DNA of 64,000 nt from Allobosea sp. (GTDB lineage Bacteria > Pseudomonadota > Alphaproteobacteria > Rhizobiales > Beijerinckiaceae). Each line of letters starts with the position of its first letter. Positions within the stretch are counted from its first letter, which is position 1. A program made the position numbers and the translations under genes. The DNA is taken from positions 62,001 to 126,000 of the forward strand of contig NZ_JAFKFX010000027.1 of NCBI RefSeq assembly GCF_017308075.1. The letters are read 5' to 3'. Shown piece by piece: positions 26,337 through 33,877 of the stretch. Below the pieces are notes generated by a model. That model had not been told where the DNA came from and searched no databases. It saw only the letters and a list, made by a program, of their open reading frames with translations.

Positions 26337-27731
26337 ATGAACGCCCAGGTGCCCCCTCGTCCACGCTGGCTGACGCCGGATTGGCCCGCTTTCGTGGCAA
26401 GGCTGCGGACGTCCTCGTCGACAGCGATCGCGATCGGCGTCGTGGCGATCGCCGTCGTGATCGCCGCCTGGATCAACTTCCAGGCCAACGAGGCCTCGCG
26501 GCTGGTGTCGAAGGCGATCGATGTGCGTGAGCGCAGCGAGGGCTTCCTCAGTAACCTGCTCGATGCCGAGACCGGGCAGCGCGGCTTCCTGCTGACCGGC
26601 GACGAGGCCTATCTCGCGCCCTACAATGAATCGCGCTTCAAGATTCTGCCCGAGCTCGACGTGCTCGAGGGGCTGGTCACCGATAATCCGTCTCAGGTCG
26701 AGCGCATCCGCCAGGCACGCGAGCTCGCCCGGCACAAGCTGGTCGAGATGAACGCGACCATCGCGCTGATGCGCGCCGGCAAGCGCGAAGAGGCCGTGGC
26801 GGCACTGCGTCAGGGCGACGGCAACCGCTTGATGCAGGAACTGCGCGACATGGCGGGCGCGATCCAGGCCGAGGAGAACCGCCTGCTCCACGAGCGCAGC
26901 AGGCGCGAGACCCGCCGACGGATCTTCGCCAGCATCGGCATCCTCATCGCCCTCGCCGGGCTGAGCTTCGTCGCCTGGCTGCAGTTCCGCAGCCGCGGGC
27001 GGCGCAACATCTTCCTCTCCAGCTCGAATCTCGAACTCGAGCAGCGCGTCGCCGAGCGCACCCAGCAGCTCGAGAACGAACGCCTGCGGATCGAGGCCCT
27101 GCTGCGCGACGTCAATCACCGGGTCGGCAACAATCTCGCCATGGTTTCGGCGCTGCTCAGCGTGCAGAGCCGGCAGGCGCGCGAGCCGGTGGTGAAGCAG
27201 GCGCTCGCCCAGGCGCAGTCGCGCATCCAGGCGATCGCCGCGGGCCAGCGCCGCCTGCGCCTCGACATCGAAGCCGACGAGATCGACGCCCGCCCCTATA
27301 TGGAGGATCTGCTGGCGGAAATCGGCAAGCAGGCCGAGGGCCGACCGATCACCATCGAGCTGGCGATGGAGCCGATCCGGCTGCCCGGGCGCGACGCCGT
27401 CTCCTTCGTCGTCATCATCAACGAGCTCGTCACCAACGCAATCAAGCACGCCTTCCCGAACGGACTGGCCGGCAAGATCGTCATCCGCCTCGCCGATGTC
27501 CCCGAGAAACCCGGAGATCTCGTTCTGGCGGTCGAGGATGACGGCGTCGGCATGCCGGAGGAGGAAACCACCGCCGGCCTCGGCAAATCGGTGCTCAAGA
27601 GCCTGCTGCGCAGCATGCGTGCGACCATGGAAACCGGGCCGCTGAATGCCGGGGCGGCGCGCCCCGGGACGCGCATCGCGCTGACATTCCCGAAGCGGAA
27701 CGAACTCGCCGAAGAGACGCCGAAGCAATAG
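26337..27731 (+). CDS. CHASE3-domain sensor histidine kinase, HisKA_2 type
   Basis: Membrane kinase of 464 residues. TM1 about 30-50, a periplasmic CHASE3 domain (ERSEGFLSNLLDAETGQRGF, LLTGDEAYLAPY) to about 190, TM2 about 198-218, then a HisKA_2 dimerisation domain with phospho-acceptor His261 in DVNHRVGNNLAMV. The ATPase domain is complete: N-box INELVTNAIKHAF, D-box VEDDGVGMP and a glycine-rich end. HisKA_2/HWE kinases are the usual PhyR-phosphorylating family. A single receiver-domain gene is convergent 30 bases downstream and phyR lies 2.4 kb away. Likely an input kinase of the general stress response; the signal is unknown. Confidence 0.9.
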   Translation: MNAQVPPRPRWLTPDWPAFVARLRTSSSTAIAIGVVAIAVVIAAWINFQANEASRLVSKAIDVRERSEGFLSNLLDAETGQRGFLLTGDEAYLAPYNESRFKILPELDVLEGLVTDNPSQVERIRQARELARHKLVEMNATIALMRAGKREEAVAALRQGDGNRLMQELRDMAGAIQAEENRLLHERSRRETRRRIFASIGILIALAGLSFVAWLQFRSRGRRNIFLSSSNLELEQRVAERTQQLENERLRIEALLRDVNHRVGNNLAMVSALLSVQSRQAREPVVKQALAQAQSRIQAIAAGQRRLRLDIEADEIDARPYMEDLLAEIGKQAEGRPITIELAMEPIRLPGRDAVSFVVIINELVTNAIKHAFPNGLAGKIVIRLADVPEKPGDLVLAVEDDGVGMPEEETTAGLGKSVLKSLLRSMRATMETGPLNAGAARPGTRIALTFPKRNELAEETPKQ

Positions 27732-27761
27732 AGCGCGACGCGCGGCAGCCGCGCCGTCGCC

Positions 27762-28121
27762 TCAAACCACCTTCACGGCATTGCAGACGAAGCGGACGAT
27801 CTCTCCGGTCGAGAAGGGCTTGCGCACGAAGCGGACATCGCGCAGCTCGGCCGGGACCTCGCTCGGCGCCGAACCCGAGACGAAGGCGAGCGGAGTGCCC
27901 TTGGCGCGCAGGCTGGCCGCAATGCCGAAGGTCTTGCCACCGACCACATCGATATCGAGCAGCGCGCAGGAGACCGGCTTGTCCGTGGCGGCCCTCGCCT
28001 GCGAGAGCGACTCGACGACGATGAGCTCGGCGCGATCGCCCAGCTGCTCGCTGACGGCACTTTCCAGGTCCATCGCAATGAAGGGGTCGTCCTCGACGAT
28101 GAGGATCCGGATATCAGACAT
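27762..28121 (-). CDS. Single-domain response regulator (receiver only)
   Basis: Protein of 119 residues made only of a receiver domain. The phospho-acceptor is Asp56 (ALLDIDVVGG), acidic residues are Asp11 and Asp12, the switch residue is Ser82 (AFVSGSAP) and the conserved lysine is Lys101 (FVRKPFS). The AFVSG and following segment resemble a relaxed form of the motif region of SdrG/MrrA-type regulators that pass phosphate in alphaproteobacterial stress relays. I start at MSDIRIL; a GTG nine codons upstream (28148) is possible. A predicted EcfG promoter lies just upstream, so it should be induced by the response it may tune. Confidence 0.88.
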   Translation of the reverse strand: MSDIRILIVEDDPFIAMDLESAVSEQLGDRAELIVVESLSQARAATDKPVSCALLDIDVVGGKTFGIAASLRAKGTPLAFVSGSAPSEVPAELRDVRFVRKPFSTGEIVRFVCNAVKVV

Positions 28122-28186
28122 GATCTCCAGGGTACCTTCCAACTTCACGCCGCTGCTCCACGCAGTTTCTGCCTGTGAGCTGAAAG

Positions 28187-28212
28187 AACGCCCCCTCGAA
28201 CCCTCTTGTTCC
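28187..28212 (-). promoter_or_regulatory. Predicted sigma-EcfG promoter of the single-domain response regulator
   Basis: Minus strand GGAAC (28212-28208), 17-bp spacer, CGTT (28190-28187), 66 bases before the chosen start. Confidence 0.65.
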
Positions 28213-28300
28213 GATCTGGGCGGCTTTCCGTACAGAAACGCGCAGAATTAGACTCAAATTGCCCGCGCAAAGTTAGCAAAAGGTAAGCACCGCGCGGCGT

Positions 28301-28774
28301 TCAGCGGCGGCGCGGAGTCTTGGTCAGGGTGAGCTCGAACTCGGTCACGCCGAGCGCGACATTGGCGCCGCGCTGCATCGACAGCGCCCGCGGCTCCAGC
28401 CGCACATCATTGTCGATGCTGCCGACCAGGGAGGGGCCGCTATTGGCCGGCCGGGCATAGCGGCCGTTGAGGGCACCGAGCGGAGCCCTGGCATAGGGGC
28501 CGTAGACGCGCCAGGCGATCAGGCTGCGGCCGACTGATTTGGGGTCGAGCGCGAAGCCGCGGATGACGCCGGCATAGGTCTGCAACGGCCCGCGACGCGG
28601 GCGGAAACGGCATTCGAGCGGACGCTGCGTCGCCACCGCCTGCGCAAGGCCGGTGCCGATCGTACAGGTCAGCCGGCCCGCCGGGGCACGGCTCTGCGCC
28701 GCTGCCGGGGTCGCGGCGAACGACAGTCCCGCGGCGGCGGCCAGCGCCGCGATGGCGCCGATCAATTGTCCCAT
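28301..28774 (-). CDS. DUF992 family exported protein
   Basis: Protein of 157 residues with a signal peptide (MGQLIGAIAALAAAAGLSFA, cleavage near AAA-QS). The mature part has the DUF992 pattern: LTCTIGTGLAQAV, ECRFRP, YAGVIRGFALD and the C-terminal NVALGVTEFELTL. Function of the family is unknown; it is restricted mainly to Hyphomicrobiales and is probably periplasmic. The ATG at 28774 has a GGGAG ribosome site seven bases upstream. It is preceded by a minus-strand EcfG promoter. Confidence 0.82.
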   Translation of the reverse strand: MGQLIGAIAALAAAAGLSFAATPAAAQSRAPAGRLTCTIGTGLAQAVATQRPLECRFRPRRGPLQTYAGVIRGFALDPKSVGRSLIAWRVYGPYARAPLGALNGRYARPANSGPSLVGSIDNDVRLEPRALSMQRGANVALGVTEFELTLTKTPRRR

Positions 28775-28806
28775 TCGCGCTCTCCCATGCTTCGAAACGT
28801 CGCCTG

Positions 28807-28831
28807 AACGCCCCAATCGCTCCACAGTTCC
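28807..28831 (-). promoter_or_regulatory. Predicted sigma-EcfG promoter of the DUF992 gene
   Basis: Minus strand GGAAC (28831-28827), 16-bp spacer, CGTT (28810-28807), 32 bases before the start. Ten bases from a second EcfG promoter that points the other way. Confidence 0.72.
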
Positions 28832-28841
28832 CGAATAAACC

Positions 28842-28866
28842 GGAACCTCAATCCGGTGCTCGCGTT
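28842..28866 (+). promoter_or_regulatory. Predicted sigma-EcfG promoter of the 83-residue orphan gene
   Basis: GGAAC 28842-28846, 16-bp spacer, CGTT 28863-28866. Arranged back-to-back with the DUF992 promoter. Confidence 0.72.
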
Positions 28867-28892
28867 ATGGGAACTGAGCAGTGGAAGCGCAA

Positions 28893-29144
28893 ATGCCAAA
28901 CCCTGACAATACGGATCGGGCTCCGATCTTTCCCGTGCCGCGCCTCCCGCGCGATCTTCCGCCATTCTGGGAGCTCGAACAACTTCTGAGCGCCGGTTAT
29001 GCGCTGGAAAGCGCGCTCGCCGAGCTCGGGCGCCGCCGGGAGGCACTGAGCGCCGGGCAGTCGCGACCGGCTCTGGGCGGGCAGAGCGATGTCCAGGGGG
29101 ATGTCTCGGGGCATCACGATCGCGTCATTGGCGGGGCTTACTGA
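28893..29144 (+). CDS. Small orphan protein, EcfG-controlled
   Basis: Hypothetical protein of 83 residues with no signal peptide and no family I recognise. It is proline-rich early on (PVPRLPRDLPPFWELEQLL), then has a short helix (SAGYALESALAELGRRREAL) and a Gly/Asp/His-rich tail. Support for being real: an EcfG promoter just upstream, a GGAAG ribosome site five bases before the ATG at 28893, and an ending that overlaps the convergent extensin gene by only seven bases. An upstream GTG at 28881 would leave almost no 5' leader. Confidence 0.55.
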   Translation: MPNPDNTDRAPIFPVPRLPRDLPPFWELEQLLSAGYALESALAELGRRREALSAGQSRPALGGQSDVQGDVSGHHDRVIGGAY

Positions 29145-29965
29145 CAGAAGCGCGAGGATTTTGCACGGCGCTGCTGGATGTCGACATGCAGGTGATTGGC
29201 ATGAGCTGCGTCGGCCCCCGGCCCCAGCACGGTCATGAAGGCGCCACAGGCCGATTGCCTGGCCGCGTCGACGAAGCGGCTCTGAACCAGCCCATCCGGC
29301 TTCTCAACTGACACCACCGGCCCGCCCTGCCGCTCCTCGCCGAGCTGGAAGGCGAAGATATCGAGCGCACGGCCGGTGGCATGCTCGCTCATCGGCGTCT
29401 GAGTCTGCCGGTTGCGGCGACGGCACTCATGTCCGCCTCCGACGCGCAGCTGCGTCAACTCCGTGCCGAATGCTCCACGCGCCAACGGCACCAGCGCCGT
29501 GTCGAACCAGACCGAGAGCGCGCGCGCCATCTCGCAGCTCAGCGTCGGCGGCGGGGTGAGGACGAGCGCGCCCGGCCCCTCCGGCCGCCGGACCGCGACC
29601 GCCTCGACGATCACCGGCTCGATGACCTGGCAGCCTTCGGCGGCCAGCGCCGCTGCGGGCGGCGCAGCGCGAATCCGGCTCCCGGCGACGCGTGTCAGCT
29701 CGGCGAGGCACGCTACGGCTTCAGGAGCCGAAGACGGTGGAACACCGGTGGGAGCAGCCCGCGGCTGCAGCGAAACGGATGGGGCAGCCGCAGGCGCGGG
29801 AGGCGTGTTCAGCTCTGCCGGGCGCGGCGGAGGCAGGCGAGCCGGCACCGGGCGCCCGGACGGCCCCTCACGCGGGACGGCAGTCGTGACGCCAGGGAAA
29901 AGCAAGGTCGCTGCGGCGGCCAGCGCCAGAGCGGCACGGGCCTGCCGCAAGGGCAGACCCTTCAC
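29138..29965 (-). CDS. Extensin-like C-terminal domain protein (peptidase-fold, exported)
   Basis: Protein of 275 residues. Signal/membrane anchor at 10-30 (ALALAAAATLLFPGVTTA), a Pro/Ala-rich linker to about 85, then an Extensin-like_C domain that resembles M15/VanY-type peptidases: SEHATGRALDIFAF (His and Asp ligand candidates), ACGAFMTVLGPGAD and HANHLHVDIQQR (HxH). Paired cysteines suggest a periplasmic location. It could act on peptidoglycan, but this is unproved. Starts with GTG overlapping the stop of a 25-residue membrane peptide gene; the two share a predicted EcfG promoter. Confidence 0.82.
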   Translation of the reverse strand: MKGLPLRQARAALALAAAATLLFPGVTTAVPREGPSGRPVPARLPPPRPAELNTPPAPAAAPSVSLQPRAAPTGVPPSSAPEAVACLAELTRVAGSRIRAAPPAAALAAEGCQVIEPVIVEAVAVRRPEGPGALVLTPPPTLSCEMARALSVWFDTALVPLARGAFGTELTQLRVGGGHECRRRNRQTQTPMSEHATGRALDIFAFQLGEERQGGPVVSVEKPDGLVQSRFVDAARQSACGAFMTVLGPGADAAHANHLHVDIQQRRAKSSRFCQ

Positions 29966-30039
29966 GCGCCGAGAACCGCGTAGAACAGCGATGCCAGCGA
30001 AACCAGGGTTATCAGCGCTGCGAGCAGGGCCATGGCCAT
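29962..30039 (-). CDS. 25-residue single-pass membrane peptide coupled to the extensin-like gene
   Basis: Very short gene encoding MAMALLAALITLVSLASLFY plus AVLGA, almost wholly hydrophobic, one membrane segment. It has a perfect Shine-Dalgarno (AAGGAG) eight bases before the ATG and its TGA overlaps the GTG start of the downstream gene (GTGA), so translation is coupled. A predicted EcfG promoter lies 34 bases upstream. It may be a small membrane protein that helps or regulates its neighbour, or a leader peptide needed for coupled translation. No known family. Confidence 0.6.
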   Translation of the reverse strand: MAMALLAALITLVSLASLFYAVLGA

Positions 30040-30072
30040 GCCGGTTCTCCTTCGCGTCGTCCGGACCTGGAT

Positions 30073-30098
30073 AACGCGAAGCGGAGCCGGCTGGTTCC
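30073..30098 (-). promoter_or_regulatory. Predicted sigma-EcfG promoter of the membrane peptide/extensin operon
   Basis: Minus strand GGAAC (30098-30094), 17-bp spacer, CGTT (30076-30073), 34 bases before the 25-residue gene. Confidence 0.68.
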
Positions 30099-30119
30099 CG
30101 GCCCCGTCGACGGGCCGCT

Positions 30120-30914
30120 TCAAGCCGCCTTGCGGCCGGCGCGACGATCGAAGAACAGTGCCTGGCTGATCGCCGCCTTCACCGCCTCGGGCTGGAACGG
30201 CTTGGTGATCAGGAAGGCGGGCTCGGGCCGATCGCCGGTGAGCAGGCGTTCGGGATAAGCGGTGATGAAGATCACCGGCACATCGATAGAGCCGAGGATC
30301 TCGTTGACCGCGTCAAGGCCCGAGCTGCCATCGGCGAGCTGGATATCGGCAAGCACCAGGCCGGGGCGCTTCTTGGCGACGAGGGCGATCGCTTCGCGAT
30401 GCGTGCGGGCGACGCCGGTGACGCGATGACCGAGCTCTTCGACCATCGTCTCGATGTCGAGGGCGATAATCGGCTCGTCCTCGATGATCAGGACATCAGT
30501 GGCGACCTGCTCGGCGATTTCCTGACCGGCCGACTGGACGAGGCCGGCCGCTTCCGCGCTCGATATCATCATGATCTCGCCAACCTCCTCGATCGAGAAG
30601 CCCTCGACGGTGCGCAGCAGGAAGGCCTGGCGCGGCCGCGGCGTCAGCGCATCGAGATTGCGCTCGACGGCAGAACGCTCGACATCCGCAGATGGTGCCA
30701 TCTCGTTGAGCCCGACCGAGGACCAGAGCTGCAGAAAGACGCGGTACAGCCCGGGCTTGGGCGGGACGTCGCGCGGGAACGAGGCGGGATCGGCGACGAG
30801 CGCCTCCAGCGTCGCCACCACATAGGCGTCACCGCTCGCCTGCGTTCCGCTCAGAGCCCGTGCGAACCGGCGCAGATAGGGCAGGTGCGGTGCGATTTCC
30901 TTGGCGATGGACAT
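30120..30914 (-). CDS. phyR: PhyR, anti-anti-sigma response regulator of the general stress response
   Basis: Protein of 264 residues with an N-terminal sigma-factor-like domain (about 1-135: YLRRFARALSG, LTPRPRQAFLLRTVEGFSIEE) and a C-terminal receiver domain (about 140-255). Phospho-acceptor Asp190 (VLADIQLADG), acidic pair Glu145/Asp146 (IIEDEP), switch Thr in FITAYPE and Lys in ITKPFQ. When phosphorylated, PhyR's sigma-like domain binds NepR and frees EcfG. It is divergent from nepR-ecfG, the classic arrangement. I see no clear EcfG consensus in its own promoter region. Confidence 0.97.
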   Translation of the reverse strand: MSIAKEIAPHLPYLRRFARALSGTQASGDAYVVATLEALVADPASFPRDVPPKPGLYRVFLQLWSSVGLNEMAPSADVERSAVERNLDALTPRPRQAFLLRTVEGFSIEEVGEIMMISSAEAAGLVQSAGQEIAEQVATDVLIIEDEPIIALDIETMVEELGHRVTGVARTHREAIALVAKKRPGLVLADIQLADGSSGLDAVNEILGSIDVPVIFITAYPERLLTGDRPEPAFLITKPFQPEAVKAAISQALFFDRRAGRKAA

Positions 30915-30994
30915 AGTTCGACCCCCGTGAAAATTTGCCGGAAGAGAGCACCCAAGCTACTGTTCTGACAAGAAAATTATTTTTCTCATGAATT

Positions 30995-31019
30995 GGAACC
31001 TTTTCAATTCCGGTTCGTT
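30995..31019 (+). promoter_or_regulatory. Predicted sigma-EcfG autoregulatory promoter of nepR-ecfG
   Basis: GGAAC 30995-30999, 16-bp spacer, CGTT 31016-31019, in an unusually AT-rich stretch 107 bases before nepR. Implies positive autoregulation of the sigma factor. Confidence 0.82.
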
Positions 31020-31125
31020 ATTGGGCCGAATAAGTGTCTTATCGGGGGCTGCCGTGCGTGAACCGAAATTTCACGCGCGGAGCGTGTGGGCGCAGCCGGC
31101 AGCGCGCCATAGGAGTAGAAAAACG

Positions 31126-31350
31126 ATGCATACCATGAACTCCGATCTGCCGGAGAGAGACGAGGCCGACGCCGAATTCGAGACCGTGCTCGATCCGAAG
31201 GTGCAGGAATCGATCGGCCGCTCGCTCAAGGCCCATTACGACGACCTGATCAACGCGCCGATCCCCGACAAGTTTCTCGTGCTGCTGGCCCAGCTCGAAG
31301 CCACGGAACGCCGCCTGCCGACCGAGGGCGAGTCCGATGAGCGCCGATGA
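31126..31350 (+). CDS. nepR: NepR, anti-sigma factor of EcfG
   Basis: Small protein of 74 residues. The core LDPKVQESIGRSLKAHYDDL followed by PIPDKFLVLLAQLEA is the NepR two-helix module that wraps EcfG (or phosphorylated PhyR). AGGAG ribosome site before ATG 31126. It overlaps ecfG by 14 bases, which helps keep the two products in balance. Divergent from phyR. Confidence 0.95.
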   Translation: MHTMNSDLPERDEADAEFETVLDPKVQESIGRSLKAHYDDLINAPIPDKFLVLLAQLEATERRLPTEGESDERR

Positions 31351-31897
31351 TTTCAAGGACGGCCTGATCGCCGAAATTCCGAATCTGCGCGCTTTCGCGG
31401 CGTCGCTCTCCGGCTCGATGCAGCTCGCCGACGACCTGGTCCAGGACACCCTGCTCAAGGCCTGGGGCAATGCCGAGAAGTTCCAGCCGGGCACCAGCCT
31501 CAGGGCCTGGCTCTTCACCATCCTGCGCAACACCTATTACTCGCTCTACCGCAAGCGCGGCCGCGAGGTGCAGGACAGTGACGGCACCTATGCCGACCGG
31601 CTGGCGACCCATGGCAACCAGGAAAGCCATCTCGACCTCGCCGACTTCCGCAAGGCGCTGGCCAAGCTGCCGGAGGAGCAGCGCGAGGTTCTGATCATGG
31701 TCGGCGCCACCGGCCTGTCCTATGAGGAGACCGCGGAGATCTGCGGCGTCGCGATCGGTACGATCAAGAGCCGGGTCAATCGCGCCCGATCGAGGCTGGC
31801 GGAGCTTCTCTCGATCGGCGGCGTCGACGATCTCGGCCCGGATCACAGGATCACCGCTGCGGTGCAGCGGGCCGGCCCGGAAATCGTCAACGGGTGA
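31337..31897 (+). CDS. ecfG: EcfG, ECF sigma factor of the general stress response
   Basis: RNA polymerase sigma factor of 186 residues, ECF15 (EcfG) type. Sigma-2 region: QLADDLVQDTLLKAW and LRAWLFTILRNTYYSLYRK. Sigma-4 region: LAKLPEEQREVLIMVGATGLSYEE split by the helix-turn-helix CGVAIGTIKSRVNRAR. It recognises GGAAC-N16/17-CGTT promoters, eight copies of which are visible in this window. Overlaps nepR; the pseudokinase gene starts one base after its stop, so all three form one operon. Confidence 0.96.
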   Translation: MSADDFKDGLIAEIPNLRAFAASLSGSMQLADDLVQDTLLKAWGNAEKFQPGTSLRAWLFTILRNTYYSLYRKRGREVQDSDGTYADRLATHGNQESHLDLADFRKALAKLPEEQREVLIMVGATGLSYEETAEICGVAIGTIKSRVNRARSRLAELLSIGGVDDLGPDHRITAAVQRAGPEIVNG

Positions 31898-31898
31898 A

Positions 31899-33551
31899 AT
31901 GGCTCTCTCCCTGTTCAGGACTGTCCGGGGCCGCCTTCTGGCGCTGATGGTCGCGATCGCCCTGCCCATCGCCGCTTTGACGGCGGCGGCGGCGGTCTCG
32001 ACCTACCGAACCGTGCTGGACGCGATCCAGATCTCGCAGGCGCGCGCAGCGGACGACTACGCCGTGCGGGCGCGCATCTGGTTTCGGGGCGCCCTGCGCG
32101 CCCTGCTCTCGACGAGCGCGACCGTCGCCGCGCTTCCGCCCGAATCGGCTTTCGACTGCCGGACGCTGGACGGCGTGCTGCGCAGCTCAGCCGGCTATCT
32201 GGCCCTGCATTTCACGATCCCTGGGCGGGGTGCCTGCTCGGTGTCGATCACGCCACAAATCAGCGCGGACGACCTCGCCCGGGTTTCGGCCGATATGCTG
32301 CGCAAGCCACGGGTGCCGATCTGGGGCGGTGTCGAGCTGTCCGAAGCGCGCTATGGCCGGGTCGAGCTGCACGGCCAGTCCTATCTCGCCATTCACACCC
32401 GCCGCCCCCCCGGAAGCGGTCCGGAAGAGGCCGCGCTGCTGCTGACCAGCACGGAATTGCTCAACAGCGCTTTCGAGCTCGGCACCGCCGATGCGGGATT
32501 GATCGTCGGCATGATCAGCCGCGGCAGCGGCGTGGTGATCCAGCGTGGCGGCAGCGATGGCGACGAGAGCTGGCTGCCGGAGGACGAGATCGTCCCCGAC
32601 CAGATTCAACGCTGGCGCGGGACAAGCCGGGCCGGCGAGGCGCGCTCCTATGCCGCCAGGATGGTGGCGGCGCCGGACCTCTATGTCATCGCCAGCTTCG
32701 ACCAGAGGGCGGAAAAAGCTGCGGCGACGCAATTCTACGGGCTGCTGCTGGCGCCGCTGCTGACGCTCGCCCTGCTCTGCATCGTCTATCTCAAGGCCGT
32801 CGACCAGCATTGCGTGCGCTGGCTGCGCGGCATCGAGACGGCGGCACGGGCGCGGCGCGCGGATGCCAGTGCCCGCGCTGTGATATCGAACGAGATGCCC
32901 GGCGACATTCGCAGCGTCGCCGAGGCCTTCAACACCATGGTCGACGAGCAGGAGGTCCGGCAGCGCAAGCTGCAGGCGGCGCTCGACGACAACCGCTTCC
33001 TGGTCCGCGAACTGCATCACCGCGTCAAGAACAGCCTGCAGGTGGTGCAGAGCTATATCGGCCTGACCAAGCGCGACCATCAGGGCGAGGCCAGGATCGC
33101 GCTCTCCGACGCCGAATGCCGCGTCCATGTGCTCTCCGCCGCCTACCGCTTCACGCTCGCCGATGGCGAGATGCAGCCGGTGCGCATCGACCTGTTCCTG
33201 GACGATGTCGTCGCCATGATCGCCAGCCTTGTGCGCTCCCGCTCGCAATCGGTTGTCGGCACGGTCGAGACCGAGGCCGCGCTGCCGATCGACCGCATCA
33301 TTCCGCTCGGCTTCCTGATCGTCGACGTCGTCTCGCGGACCCTGCGTGCGGTGCCGGGGATCGGCATCGCCATCATGGTGACCGATCACGACGCGGAGAC
33401 GATCGAGGTCGCGATCACGGCCGACCGGGAGACACCGCCGATCGCGCCGCCCCGGCTCTTCGCGGGGCTGCTGACCCAGGTCGAGGCGACCGAAATCGGT
33501 GCCGCGCAGGGCGCCAGCCTCGGCGTCTGGCGCATCCGCCACCGCAATTGA
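31899..33551 (+). CDS. Membrane sensor with HisKA_2 domain but degenerate ATPase domain (probable pseudokinase or phosphotransferase)
   Basis: Protein of 550 residues co-transcribed with nepR-ecfG. TM1 about 12-35, a large periplasmic sensor region to about 280, TM2 about 285-305, a HAMP-like stretch, then a HisKA_2 helix with phospho-acceptor His374 (LVRELHHRVKNSLQVVQSY). The following ATPase domain keeps the PLGFLIVDVV fold segment but has lost the N-box asparagines (DVVSRTLRAV where NELVTNAIKH-like sequence is expected), the D-box DxG and the glycine box. It should therefore not bind ATP in the normal way. Possible roles: a ChpT-like phosphotransferase, a phosphatase or a sensor that needs a partner kinase. 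Confidence 0.85.
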   Translation: MALSLFRTVRGRLLALMVAIALPIAALTAAAAVSTYRTVLDAIQISQARAADDYAVRARIWFRGALRALLSTSATVAALPPESAFDCRTLDGVLRSSAGYLALHFTIPGRGACSVSITPQISADDLARVSADMLRKPRVPIWGGVELSEARYGRVELHGQSYLAIHTRRPPGSGPEEAALLLTSTELLNSAFELGTADAGLIVGMISRGSGVVIQRGGSDGDESWLPEDEIVPDQIQRWRGTSRAGEARSYAARMVAAPDLYVIASFDQRAEKAAATQFYGLLLAPLLTLALLCIVYLKAVDQHCVRWLRGIETAARARRADASARAVISNEMPGDIRSVAEAFNTMVDEQEVRQRKLQAALDDNRFLVRELHHRVKNSLQVVQSYIGLTKRDHQGEARIALSDAECRVHVLSAAYRFTLADGEMQPVRIDLFLDDVVAMIASLVRSRSQSVVGTVETEAALPIDRIIPLGFLIVDVVSRTLRAVPGIGIAIMVTDHDAETIEVAITADRETPPIAPPRLFAGLLTQVEATEIGAAQGASLGVWRIRHRN

Positions 33552-33794
33552 TGGCGCGCAGCGCCCGCCCTTCCGCCGCCGGCGCAGGCCCGGCGACGGG
33601 CGCGATCGCGGTGGCCGCGCAGTGTCCATGACGCGCAGATCGGAGCAATCAGGCGGGCGGAGCAGCAGCTGCGGCCAGAAGGAAACCGAGTGCGCATGAA
33701 GCGATAGGGCCTGGCGGATGCGCGGATACATGCCCCGGGCAGCACTCTCCGGGCCGCCTGGATAGCGGACCCGGAGCGAACCGCATGACGCCAT
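33552..33794. other. Gap between the pseudokinase gene and the convergent 91-residue gene
   Basis: About 240 bases in which I find no supported gene, promoter or repeat. Confidence 0.5.
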
Positions 33795-33819
33795 GGAAAA
33801 AGCCGCCTTGCGGCGGCTT
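33795..33819 (-). terminator. Rho-independent terminator of the 91-residue stress gene
   Basis: On the minus strand: stem AGCCGCC (33818-33812 with 33807-33801), GCAA loop, followed by TTTTTCC (complement of 33795-33801). Clear minus-strand terminator. Confidence 0.88.
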
Positions 33820-33877
33820 CATGTTTCGGCGCTCGCTGCTACTACGCGCCAAGGAGACTGTGGTTCCCTCCGCCCGC

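Noticed and set aside
28187-28212. Chance match of the EcfG consensus
   Set aside because: Kept as a promoter because spacing, orientation and position before a signalling gene agree, but it is among the weaker calls (17-bp spacer).
30915-31020. EcfG promoter for phyR on the minus strand
   Set aside because: The best minus-strand match begins CGAAC and lacks a GTT at 16-18 bases; the region is explained by the plus-strand nepR-ecfG promoter.
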